From assembly GCA_003427395.1 (NCBI GenBank), contig BFEA01000471.1:937518-964125 (forward strand): 26,608 bases of DNA, in the 5' to 3' direction. Shown piece after piece: positions 17,901 through 26,280 of the stretch (within the stretch, counting starts at the first letter, position 1; every line of letters starts with the position of its first letter). This stretch comes from Chara braunii. Lineage: Eukaryota; Streptophyta; Charophyceae; Charales; Characeae. Below the pieces are notes generated by a model. That model did not search any database, was not told the DNA's origin, and saw only the letters and a list, made by a program, of their open reading frames with translations. Position numbers and translations under genes: made by a program.

Positions 17901-18625
17901 CTCTCATCGCGAGGTTGATGGTTCGGAAGAACACTTAGTCGTTTTAACAGTCTGTGCTACATTATCATGGTAGTCATTTGTATGGCTACTCTCGTCGCGA
18001 GGTAATGGTTTCGCGGTACGAATGGTTATGTTGGCCCTTCCAAAAGGATTGGGCGGGAGTTGTTCTCGTCTTGAGGTCGATGGTCTGACCGCTTGCCCGT
18101 TCCTTTGGAAGAAACGTAAACATACGGCACCATTCTCGTCGCGAGGTCGCTGGTTTGGCCGAGCACTTAATCACTTTTAAGTTCTATTTACATTTTTCAC
18201 GGTAATCATTCGTACGACTACTCTCAACGTGAGGTTGATGGTTTCTTCGCACGAATGCTTACGTTGACCGTTCCAAATGTATTGGGCGGGAGTTGTTCTC
18301 GTCGCGAGGTCGATGGTCCAACCTCTTGCCCATTCCTTTTGGATAAGGTCAACATATTCGAACATTCTCTATGTGAGGTCGATGGTTCGGTCGAACGTTG
18401 AAACCCACTTTGATGATTAATATTTATATTTGTCACGGTAGTCATTCGTACGGCTACTCTCATCCCGCGGTGGATGGTTTCGCCATACGAATGTTACGCT
18501 GACCCCTCCAAAGGGATTGGGCAGGAGCCGTTCTCGTTCCGAGGTTGATGGTCCTGCCACCTATCTGTCCATTTGGAAGAAGGCCAACATATTCAGTCGT
18601 TCTTGTCGCAAGATCGATGGTTCGA
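17901..18625 (+). repeat. Higher-order tandem repeat array, core CTCGTCGCGAGGTCGATGG
   Basis: Ten diverged copies of the core start at 17901, 17989, 18063, 18133, 18221, 18296, 18365, 18457, 18531 and 18600. The spacings are 88, 74, 70, 88, 75, 69, 92, 74 and 69, so monomers of three length classes repeat as a trimer of 232-235 bp, three times. Class-specific text confirms this: GTA(G/A)TCATT(C/T)GTA precedes every third core (17,971, 18,202, 18,439), and AGGATTGGGCGGGAG-like text precedes the next. The core contains a CTCG/CGAG mini-hairpin and ends in GATGGTTCG, like a pol III B box. ORFs on the other strand here are artefacts. Confidence 0.9.
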
Positions 18626-18639
18626 CCGAATACTCAAGT

Positions 18640-19026
18640 AGCTTACAACTTGGACTTGACTCCCTCTGTCTTACTCTCTCTCTTCTCTCTCCCTCTCTAC
18701 CCAGGATACACCCACTCAGGTAGCTTGCACCTTGGCGGGTAACGCACAAGCAGCAGCAGCGCTTCCGCATCTTGCACCTGAACGAGTTATGAGCCGTTGC
18801 ATTGTAGCAGCTAATTATAGGACTTGGCTTCGCTGGGCTTGGTTTGGCTGAGCCTGCTTCAGAACGGTATGGGTCGACCACAGCCTGTCTGCTGCAAACA
18901 TTTTGTCGGTCCGGTAGCTTTCGGACTTTCTTGGGACATGCTGCAAAATTGGACTTGGGACTGTCGGGCTAGACTGGACGCTTTTGGACTTTTCTTGTCG
19001 GGTACCGGACGGACTCCTACCGACCT
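18640..19026 (+). other. Possible LTR/leader of a plus-strand retroelement
   Basis: A C/T-rich tract (18,660-18,705, ending TCTACCCAG) is followed by DNA rich in GGACTT(T/G) and CGGACT repeats (18,905-19,015). That resembles the GACTTTT-rich U3 of element 1 in style only. It lies just before two small ORFs that look gag-like. No matching second LTR is seen in the window, so the call is weak. Confidence 0.25.
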
Positions 19027-19320
19027 ATGACGCTTCGGTATCAACACCTACCGACATACGATGCTTCGGCCTCTCAACCCTACAACCTACCCTATGGGAT
19101 GGCCCTGGACCTTGGGACTGGCACTGGGTGTCTGCAGCATGAATCCTTTCAGATTGAAAGAATGGCCACTTCGCGAACTCAACGGTCGTCGAGAGTCGAA
19201 CAAGAGATTGATCGCCTCAAGGAGAAGATGGCGAGGTTAGAAATGGAGAAGAGTACGCCGACTGCCTCATACCTGAAGGCACAAATGGATAAAATTGCAG
19301 CTACAACTGCAGACCAATGA
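19027..19320 (+). CDS. Small coiled-coil ORF, possibly gag N-terminus
   Basis: This 97-codon frame has a Tyr-rich head (LPTYDASASQPYNLPYGMA) and, from a second in-frame Met at 19,161 (MATSRTQRSSRVEQEI), a heptad-like charged helix (DRLKEKMARLEMEK) up to about residue 78. The inner Met may be the real start, because MAT..-type starts before a coiled coil are typical of plant-lineage gag. The frame ends in ATGA, overlapping the next ORF by 4 bases. It is not identified; it could be a degraded retroelement gag or a small host protein. Confidence 0.35.
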   Translation: MTLRYQHLPTYDASASQPYNLPYGMALDLGTGTGCLQHESFQIERMATSRTQRSSRVEQEIDRLKEKMARLEMEKSTPTASYLKAQMDKIAATTADQ

Positions 19321-19622
19321 CACCGGCCATGCAAGTCGTTGTAGGGAACGACCGTGATACTTCTTGGCATGAGACACGTAAAGTACTTCGGCCGATGAAA
19401 AGGGAGGACATTGTTCCTCTGTGTGCTATGGAGGGGGTGACATACACTACCTTAGAGAAGACCAAAGAGAAGATCCACAATAAATGTGCTGCAGCTGCAG
19501 TCGGGAAGAACCAGGTGGAAGTGATGAAGCCAGGTGGGGTGGTTATACACGACGTCTCCGATAATGTCGAGCCAAACACCAACGACACTATGGAGGACCA
19601 CGCTGACTTGGCAACTTCGTAG
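19317..19622 (+). CDS. Small acidic ORF with SAP-like stretch, overlaps the previous ORF
   Basis: This 101-codon frame starts at the ATG of an ATGA overlap. Residues ~28-55 (KREDIVPLCAMEGV, YTTLEKTKEKIHNKCA) have the two-helix look of SAP-type nucleic-acid-binding motifs (L..LC...G + T...K). The C-terminus is acidic (DVSDNVEPNTNDTMEDHAD). In its own frame a stop lies at 19,290, so it does not simply read through from upstream; either one base was lost and the two were once one gag-like ORF, or there is reinitiation. The T-rich DNA after the stop resembles a 3' UTR. The function is unknown. Confidence 0.35.
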   Translation: MTPAMQVVVGNDRDTSWHETRKVLRPMKREDIVPLCAMEGVTYTTLEKTKEKIHNKCAAAAVGKNQVEVMKPGGVVIHDVSDNVEPNTNDTMEDHADLATS

Positions 19623-20900
19623 CTACGTATCCAAGCGCAGTGTGTGTATCTGGAATCTTCTTCGCTGTTGTCTTAGTTCGTTCAATATCTTGTGATTATC
19701 TTCATTGTCGATCACTGAGTACGCTGTTGTGTTTCTTCATTATGTTTCTGATCCTTCTCGGGCAAATTCCATGGGCCAACAAGTTAACTGGCTATTTACG
19801 GATGATGTTGACTTTGATTCTTTAAGTGGACCGTTGGTATACTACTATACATCCTGATCTGCTGGTGGAGTCGGCATTTATATGTAGGAAGCACTGCTCG
19901 CGATTTGCATACTCGCTGGAGTGAGTGTGTGTATAGGTCATGTAACTCTTCTTTGATAGCGAAAGGTAATCGTAACGAGAGGTTGTACTGATGGATGAGG
20001 CTGTGTGGTCCGCAAATTTGTGTTGCAGTCCCTGTATGTGTTTACTCAGAAGATGATCGTGGTTTGTGTGAAAAGATCTTTGTCTTTAAATGTACGAGAT
20101 AATGTGAGACGGTCGAAACATCGAAGGTTGGGGTTGACGGAGTGATTGAGGAAGTGTAGGTGAAGCCGTGGCACGGTAGCCCCGAATCTGACTACATCGA
20201 CCTCCTCTTCTGAAATTTTATTCTAGTATAGGGATTAATACTGTCATTCGACGAGCTGCGGCCCATGGCCACAGCCGACAGCCATGGGCACTGCGTTGGT
20301 GCAGGAATCCGGTCGGCACCAATTTTCTGCGGGCATAGCCTGCCAACTCTGCAATGTCCTTGTGCTCCTCTTGCTCGTGCTTTGTCCGTGCACGAACGGA
20401 GGCAGGTCAGCCCTGAGGTTCAATCTCACGAAGGGAAATCAGCACATGCACCCACTGACACAGAAGAGTTCAGACCGGACCAACGGACCTAGCTCAATTT
20501 GTACACTCATGAACTGTTGAAATACAGACTCAAGCTCGAATCTTGCATGGGGCCAGTCAGTTCTTTTGTTTCCCTTTTTTATTTTCAACTAAGCTATACT
20601 CTTCTCTCAATTTCACCTTCCGCAACCTTCCTACCACTACTCCTAAGCCTATACAGAGGACCCCTGCAAGCATAGCTACCACTCACAATTATGTGCAAGG
20701 CAAATGAGGAAGAGCGATGGACAGAAAACCAATATCACACTGAAGACGAGATAGTCATGTACCAAGCAGAAAGCTCAATCCACCGAGAGAAAAAAAAATA
20801 AGAGTACAATGAACTCAAATGTCAATGTCAGCCCTCACTCGCCACCACCAACATAGTATCCAATGTCACTCTTCTTGACAGGCGCTCAGCGCCGAGCCTA
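19623..20900. other. Unassigned DNA
   Basis: 19,623-20,230 is T-rich, UTR-like sequence with no domain. 20,230-20,530 has short ORFs, one with a hydrophobic run (LCNVLVLLLLVLCPC, plus strand 20,284-20,520), but no family match or clear context. 20,530-20,900 is AT-rich and featureless, apart from a GGCGC-TCA-GCGCC mini-hairpin at 20,881-20,893. Confidence 0.35.
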
Positions 20901-22010
20901 TCCTACTCAGCACCTACTCTCGCCTGCACTACGGCATGCAACAGGAATCTCTTCAAGCTGACGACCAATGTACGTGATGAAGTCAGCAATGCAGACTGCC
21001 GCATGCACCAGGTACGTGTCTCTCCTTCCTCTCACCTCACCCCCTTCTCCCCCACAGTGTCTCCCCTCTCCCCAAAACCACCATCGCCGATACTTGCTCG
21101 TGCGCGGCCAGTCTGGCTATGCCTGCCATGCGCCCACTGCCCAGCAACGCCCCTCACACCACTTGCACCTGTGTGCGCACTCCTCTGGCCAGTGCCCAGG
21201 TAGTCTGCCCCTAAAGCAGTGGCGTGGCCGCCCACTTGCGTCCAGCCAGAATCTCCTCTGGCTGGGCGCTCGCCTTCCTCTATGGAAAGTGAGCCTGGCC
21301 TCAGGCTGCCCTGGGCCTGGCGAGTGTGTGCCCAGTAGCTTCACGTTCGGCCAAAGTGGCTGCGCCCAGGCCCATTCAGACAGTGGCCTGGGCTGCAGCA
21401 GTTAATCTGCCCAACTGTGCGATGTGGCTGCTGTCACTCGCTGCATTCTCATTGGCTCTCGGACCACTTGCGGCATTGCTCCCTGGATTTTCATTGGCCA
21501 AGTGTCTCAGGCCACGTTGCAAGCAGGGAAGGATCCCAGAGGCTCAGCACATCGTGCTCCGACTGGACGTGGCCTTGTAATCGACTGGCATGTGGCAACT
21601 GTCTGGCGTACCCACATGCAGAAATGACAAAATTGGGACCTCGTGTCAATTTCCAGGCCTGCCTTCACTTAGGGTGGGCACAAGGCTTGCTGGGGGGCCC
21701 TTGGGCAGTCGGGCGCCTACGCCGAGAAGGCCACAGCGAGGGCTCAATCTTCGCATAAGGGGATGCATGTTGGCCCCCGCCCTAATTGGCGTTGGTCAGG
21801 GAGTAGGGTGGGGCCGCCGGTAGGGGGGGTAATGCAAAGACCAAAGACCGAGCATTTTGCCAGTAGCTGCGCCTCCCATCTACTTCCCCCGCCCCAATTG
21901 AGTAACAGCAGTGTCTATGGCCAGCTCTCTCCCACACACCACACACAGCCCACACGGGCCGGTCAGTTCAATGATGATATATAAAGGCCGCTGCTCTTCA
22001 CAAATAAAAA
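20901..22010. other. C-rich/GC-rich DNA without recognised gene
   Basis: A CAGGTACGTGTCTCTCC block near 21,009 resembles the CAGGTAAGTATCCC block of the element 1 LTR and may be a remote LTR relative, but the order of other landmarks is not kept. The 145-codon plus ORF (20,968-21,405) is Pro/Ser/Cys-rich with no domain, and several frames are open at once, as expected from composition. Confidence 0.35.
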
Positions 22011-22074
22011 AAATAAAAAATGCACAAAGAAAAAAAAAAAACAAATGAATACTGAGCCGAGAAAAGAAGAAGAA

Positions 22075-22075
22075 G

Positions 22076-22112
<37 letters not shown>
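22075..22112. repeat. Poly-A tract
   Basis: GAAGAAGAAGA leads into about 35 consecutive A. It could be the tail of a retroposed sequence on the plus strand or slippage; no target duplication was identified. Nearby shorter A runs lie at 22,787-22,802 and 23,635-23,653. Confidence 0.9.
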
Positions 22113-22114
<2 letters not shown>

Positions 22115-22189
22115 ATACAGACCCGAGTTCGAAGTCCAAGCAGATCAGTAAAAAACTACAATTACGAACCCCAAACCACGAAGCCATGC

Positions 22190-22350
22190 ACAAAAGACAC
22201 AAAATATTGCAATGTATCTTTCCATGCTCTATGGAGCATTCAATCCATTTTGCAGATTTGGAGTGTAGGGGAGCGAGGAACGATTTGCATGGACTCGGTC
22301 GATGTTCAGATACGGGGCCTCGGTCCACTACTCACCAAATGAGCAAAATG
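22190..22350 (-). repeat. Fold-back / SINE-like repeat, copy A
   Basis: From ATATTGCAATGTATCTTTCC through CATTTTGCAGATTTGGAGTG, a centre with ATGTTCAGATACG, to CACTACTCACCAAATGAGC. It aligns along its length with the reverse complement of copy C. Its two ends are weakly complementary, so it can fold back. In the minus sense all copies end AGATACATTGCAATATTTT(TT), an AT-rich tail. Confidence 0.7.
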
Positions 22351-22430
22351 TTCTCGCCTTTCGTGCATGTGGCGAGTAGTCGAGCCAGGCTCACAACCAC
22401 GTAGGGCTCCTTCCGCTGCTGCCCACATGC

Positions 22431-22571
22431 ACTAAAGACAAAAAATGGCAATGTATCTGGATTCGAACTCCGGTCTGTATTTCAGCAGTTCGTGGGTGTA
22501 TCGACTGATCTATGTCCGTTTCATGTTCTAACGGAGGATTCAGTCTCATTTTTCACATTTGCAGAGTAGTG
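22431..22571 (-). repeat. Fold-back / SINE-like repeat, copy B, with tRNA-like insert
   Basis: It shares GCAATGTATCT and CATGTTCTAACGGAGGATTC with copies A and C, but ~64 bp (about 22,458-22,521) stand between them that the other copies lack. That insert is tRNA-like on the minus strand. Its right part forms the left arm of the inverted repeat with copy C. Confidence 0.7.
22455..22516 (-). ncRNA. tRNA-like pol III promoter segment (degenerate, not a tRNA gene)
   Basis: On the minus strand TAGATCAGTCGATA (22,499-22,512) matches an A box and GGAGTTCGAATCC (22,459-22,471) matches a B box, 27 bases apart, close to real tRNA spacing. No proper anticodon stem-loop or acceptor stem forms, so it is not a working tRNA. 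A tRNA-derived SINE head is the natural reading. Confidence 0.55.
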
Positions 22572-22609
22572 CCACGAGGCAGCGTATCTGAACATCGAGC
22601 GAATCCACA

Positions 22610-22702
22610 CACTGCTCTCCAAATCTGCAAAAGGAGACTGAATCCTCCGCTCGAACATGGAGAGATACATTGCAATATTTTTTGGCTTTTGTGTATGGTC
22701 AC
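22610..22702 (+). repeat. Fold-back / SINE-like repeat, copy C, inverted relative to A and B
   Basis: Arm 22,610-22,659 pairs with 22,522-22,571: 43 of 50 positions match by eye, with a 38-base loop, giving a hairpin of about 138 bp. It ends with AGATACATTGCAATATTTTTT, the same tail as A and B in the opposite orientation. Confidence 0.75.
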
Positions 22703-23355
22703 ACCAGAATCCAAAAAACGGCCAAACCAAAAACGACACACATGGACCTCCACAAGGATGACACACATAAATTGAGAAATGGTCCAAAAAAAAAAAAAAA
22801 AACTGACATGAGGGAAGGCTACATAGATTGGTGGGGAACAAGCTCTGCCTCCGATGTTCGGGGCGTCAGGGTGGGCAGAAGGTACGGAACACGGACCTTG
22901 CAGTTCCGGAGTAGGGCCCCTCCTGACGGTGCGTGGATGGTGCGACTTAACATCGGCTGTGTGACCGAGGAAGACACCGCCTGACCACAGTGGGTTCGCC
23001 CCCCCACCCCTCCTCCTGGAGGCAGTGCCGTGTGGCATGGGGATGACCGTCGGCAGAGGAACAGCCAGACCACTGCATCGTTGAGGCAGGAGCGGAGGCA
23101 GCGATGGGGCCACTCAAGGTGGAGGGTAGGCTGCATTGGTGGCTAGGTCAATGGGAAGGACGGACTAGACGAAGAAGGAGAGTAGATCGAGACTCGACAG
23201 AAAACAAATTGGGACGGTTAATGGTGACAGGGTTGGCATGGTATTCTCCCGGGTCCTGCAGGGTCCCGTCAAAAGCACAACGCTGGGTAATGGTCCCAGA
23301 CCCGATCTTTATGTGGGGTGGCCGGCCCCTTCATAAATTGGTTTGTTTTCTGTCC
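22703..23355. other. Unassigned DNA
   Basis: There is an A run at 22,787-22,802, then GC-rich sequence with overlapping ORFs on both strands and no domain. Nothing is recognised. Confidence 0.35.
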
Positions 23356-23357
23356 AT

Positions 23358-23405
23358 ATATCGTCAAACAGAGCTGCCCGGTAAACCGTAGGCAAAGAGA
23401 AAGAA
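23358..23405. repeat. Dispersed block, copy 2 (CGTCAAACAGAGCTGCCCGG)
   Basis: It matches 14,764-14,811. A TATATA stretch (23,464-23,472) and TTTAAACCACCAGTACCTC (23,525-23,543) follow, as in the other copy. Confidence 0.75.
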
Positions 23406-23659
23406 GAAGACAACAAACGAGGGGCTGTGACAAACTGTTTCGTCGGAGTTTCACCGACTCATGTATATATAAAAAAAAGACACTTCTTGCCCCCCCCCCT
23501 GGGACATGATTCTGGTCACGAGCATTTAAACCACCAGTACCTCATCCAGCTATGCAGTCTGACCCTCAGCAAAAGCCTGCCCACCCTGGAGGTACCAGTA
23601 GCAAGAGAGGACGAGCCTGGAAGAGCCAGTAGCAAAAAAAAAAAAAAAAAAAAGTTGCA

Positions 23660-23871
23660 AAAAAAGCATCAACGCTAGGGACGTGTATGCAATTGGATAC
23701 ATTCTCAGTAATGCTGGTGTGAGCATGCCCACGATCAGGGCGTCTAAGCCCCGTCCAGTTGTTGTCAGATTGAAGAAAAGCAGTCAGACTCGACTTCAAC
23801 TCCACTTCCAGCATGCATACATACAGATGTTGATGGCAGAGGAACTCTCTCAAACACAGAATCAGCAATAA
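23660..23871 (+). pseudogene. Short ORF, possibly LINE ORF1 scrap
   Basis: The frame reads NARDVYAIGYILSNAGV, then PTIRASKPRPVVVRLKKSSQ, then HAYIQMLMAEE before a stop at about 23,869. The RPVVVR segment followed by a basic stretch resembles the RPRPIIV(R/K)F signature of LINE ORF1 C-terminal domains. It lies ~300 bp upstream of a LINE RT fragment on the same strand, with an LTR scrap between. This is suggestive only. Confidence 0.3.
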
Positions 23872-24019
23872 GCGTGAGATGGCGCACGGCGCCCACACAG
23901 AAAACTCAGAGATATGGCCTCTGGCCAGGAACGCAGTAAAGTCAACTTTCACAACTTGCAGCTATGGCTGCTGAACGCTGTCTGAATTCCCACCTGAACA
24001 CTTTATCCACCATCAGACA

Positions 24020-24175
24020 CTTCCTACTCCCTCACGCATATGTTCACACGCACTAGGATCTACCCTGAATGTCCATGCATACACACCACGCACACACACA
24101 CACACCTGTTGCTCGACACTGGCAGCTATGGTCGCCGTCTCCCTCCTGCTGTCTTCTACCTAGCGCCGTCATCCG
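24020..24175 (-). repeat. LTR fragment related to element 1
   Basis: CACACGCACTAGGATCTACC and GGCAGCTATGGTCGCCGTCT followed by CTAGCGCCG run colinear with about 850-1030 of the element 1 LTR (GCGCACTCAC..., GGATCTACTCTG, GCAGCTATGGCTGTCGTCTC, TTAGCGCAG). A CA microsatellite lies inside (24,092-24,107). Only this ~150-bp core is recognisable. Confidence 0.55.
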
Positions 24176-25090
24176 GGAGACCAGAGCTACGAGGAAGCAC
24201 TTTATGGAGCAAGGCAGAGACTTGCAGAATGGCAAAAATGGAGAAACAATGGCTTGTGGCTCAGAAGTAGAATAAGGGAACTTGAGAAAGGCGAGAAAAT
24301 ATCCCCGGACAAGAAGATAGATCAGCTGAGAGTAGAAGACAGACTGACGACAGATCCCGACAAGCTCCCTGCAGTAGCAGCGGACTTCTACAAGAGGCTA
24401 TACACCACCACGGAGGAGCAGCATCCTGCAGAATTAGTTCAAGAAAAGTAGCAGAAGTTCCTCTCATATCTCGACAGGAAGCTCACTCGGGATCAAACAG
24501 AGTCTGGACAAGCCGATTACACCGCAGGAGGTGAGGGATGCCCAGCATTCCCTCCAGCCAAACAAAACAACCGGAAGGGACGGCCTCTCGAAAGAGTTCT
24601 GGCAGGCCTTTTGGCCCGTTTTCGAGAGTGAGTACATGGGCTTTCTCCGAAGAAGTGAAACCAACGAAGGGTTGGGCAAACACATAAGCACGGGAGTGGT
24701 CACCTTGCTGTATAAAACAGGGATCCAGCCGTCATCAGGAACTTTAGGCCAATCACGCTGCTGCAAGTGGGCTACAAAATTTTGGCGAAGGTGTTGGCCA
24801 ACAGACTCAGCACCATCACTAACCACTGTTTTCACATCGATCAGACGGAGTTTATCGCGGGCAGATTCATACTTGACAATATCATGATGCGGACTTAGGT
24901 ACAAAAAAGATAAGAGACTGAACACAGCCATCATCTTCTTCCACTTCGAAAAGGCATACGGCCAAGTCAACTGGAATTTTCAGCAGCAGTGTATGGAGAG
25001 AATGGGGTAGGGTCCCAACTTTCGGTGCTGGGTGAGGGTATAAATATAACAACGCCAATGGGCAAGTGCAGGTGAAGTTGGGTGTATTTG
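24176..25090 (+). pseudogene. LINE (non-LTR retrotransposon) reverse transcriptase fragment
   Basis: LINE RT copies its RNA at nicked target DNA. In order the plus strand shows a pre-RT helix region (WLRSRIRELEKGEKIS), PITPQEVRDAQHSLQPNKT, GRDGLSKEFWQAFWPVF, VIRNFRPITLLQVGYKIL, AKVLANRLSTI, DQTEFIAGRFILDNI and HFEKAYGQVNWNF, the motif A region with its key Asp replaced (usual DFEKAYDRVNW). Stops (for example 24,449 and 24,896) and frame changes are frequent. Homology continues to about CWVRVYKYNNANGQVQV near 25,075, then stops before the FADD motif. Both the 5' endonuclease part and the C-terminus are missing. Confidence 0.85.
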
Positions 25091-25094
25091 GAGT

Positions 25095-25733
25095 TCTCTG
25101 TCATTCTCACTTTTGCGCGTTTCAAATTGGAGGACACTTATGTCATGGCTTCTGGAACTCTTCTACAATAAAACGTGGGAATTCCCATGGGCAAGTCGTC
25201 AAGCCCTGCTTTAGCATGCTTGTTGTGTGATTTTAATGAATTCTTATTTCTCTCATCCTTGGGGTCTAAAAGAAATCTGTTTCGAGGATTCTGGCTGGTT
25301 GATGACGCCTCCGTTTTTGCGGTATACACGTCAGATGATGCTTCTCTCAGGCCTTTGACATTCTGCACCCATTCCAACAGTGCTATGACAGGAACCTGAC
25401 ATTAAAGCAGACGAGTAGTGGTGATGTTGAGACTACCTGGGCTGTGTTTTGAAGGTTTCTAATGGATCGACTGAACTGGCATGTATGCCATGCCATAAGA
25501 ATCAGAGGGGTCCGGTACGTGGTGAACTTGTGTTTCAGAGCATCCAGGACTTTTGCTCGTACTCCAGCAACGCGCAGAAGATTGCTGTGATTTTGTGTTT
25601 TTTCCACCGTGCCGAACGTTTTGGAACTGTCCCTGGTACTGAGTTTCCCTTTTTTTTCCGCTAAAAACGGAACTATGGAAGCGTGGATATCCTGATGATG
25701 TTTTCGATGATGCACTGACTAACTGGTAACTTC
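25095..25733 (+). pseudogene. Penelope-like reverse transcriptase fragment (motif B onward)
   Basis: The sequence reads FKLEDTYVMASGTLLQ, a TAA (likely from CAA), then NVGIPMGKSSSPALACLL (25,172 on), FNEFLFLSS and FRGFWLVDDASVFAVY with the Asp-Asp codons at 25,301-25,306. After frame changes come CYDRNLTLKQTSSGDV (the Y..L.LK.T step seen after motif C in this family), HKNQRGPVRGELVFQSI, FCSYSSNAQKIAVI, FHRAERF, and LKTELWKRGYPDDVFDD. GIPMG with Met (not GIPQG) plus the later pattern points to Penelope-like elements over LINEs or group II introns. No GIY-YIG nuclease is visible downstream. Motifs 1 to A are absent, and the LINE fragment abuts it. Confidence 0.62.
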
Positions 25734-25786
25734 TCACGGAAATTTGGGGGGATTTGGCAGCCACGGGTCTTGGTACTGTGTAACCG

Positions 25787-25853
25787 CGCGTTCATTGAAC
25801 GCGGGTTTTCCACTCAATTTTTGAACGGAATGAACGCGTGTTCAATGAACGCG
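25787..25853. repeat. Cluster of GTTCA/TGAAC palindromes
   Basis: CGCGTTCATTGAACGCG (25,787-25,803) is a perfect palindrome with one central base. CGCGTGTTCAATGAACGCG (25,835-25,853) is a near-perfect one. TTGAACGG and TGAACGCG half-sites lie between them, and CCGAACACGCCGTTCAA follows. They lie just after the Penelope-like fragment. Confidence 0.85.
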
Positions 25854-26280
25854 ACCGAACACGCCGTTCAATTCCGCAGTTCGTACCTCCGCCAGTGTTG
25901 GGAAATTATGATGTCTTGGCCAGTACCCGAACTTTTCAGGGTGGGACACAGGGTCGGCAATGTCCCATAAATCTGAATTTTATAGTGACGGAAAAAGGGG
26001 AAAAAAAAAATGCTTTCTCTACTGCCATGATGTCGGGCTGGGTAGTCCAGGAGGCCGTGCTCACAATCTTCCTCCACAGAATGCACCTTACAGGTCAGTT
26101 GGTCACATTCTGAATGTTAGTGTTTTCTTTTTTTTGTTGGTCGTGTGTTTCTTATGAGTCCCCTGTCCGTGAATTGCTCAAGCTGTCTGTGATCTGCTCA
26201 AGCTGTGTTTTGTCAAAGGATTGTAAGGCTCATCACACTGGCACTTAGGGGAATGTATCCAGCCATTTTCATGGCCGGAT
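25854..26280. other. Unassigned DNA
   Basis: Short ORFs (25,838-26,113 and 25,960-26,157) were inspected for a GIY-YIG or other nuclease that could complete the Penelope-like element. None is recognisable. Confidence 0.35.

Noticed and set aside
17901-18625. CRISPR-like array
   Set aside because: Repeats are diverged, spacers are themselves repeated in a three-unit order, and the context is eukaryotic.
20284-20520. 78-codon ORF with a hydrophobic run like a signal peptide
   Set aside because: An overlapping frame is equally open, and no conserved motif or neighbour supports a secreted protein.
20968-21405. 145-codon plus ORF rich in Pro, Ser, Cys
   Set aside because: Low-complexity, several frames open together, no family resemblance or splice context.
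22455-22516. Functional tRNA gene on the minus strand
   Set aside because: A and B boxes fit, but no acceptor stem or anticodon arm can be formed.
25960-26157. GIY-YIG endonuclease of the Penelope-like element
   Set aside because: KCFLYCHDVGLG and following lacks the GIY and YIG signatures and catalytic Arg/Glu pattern.
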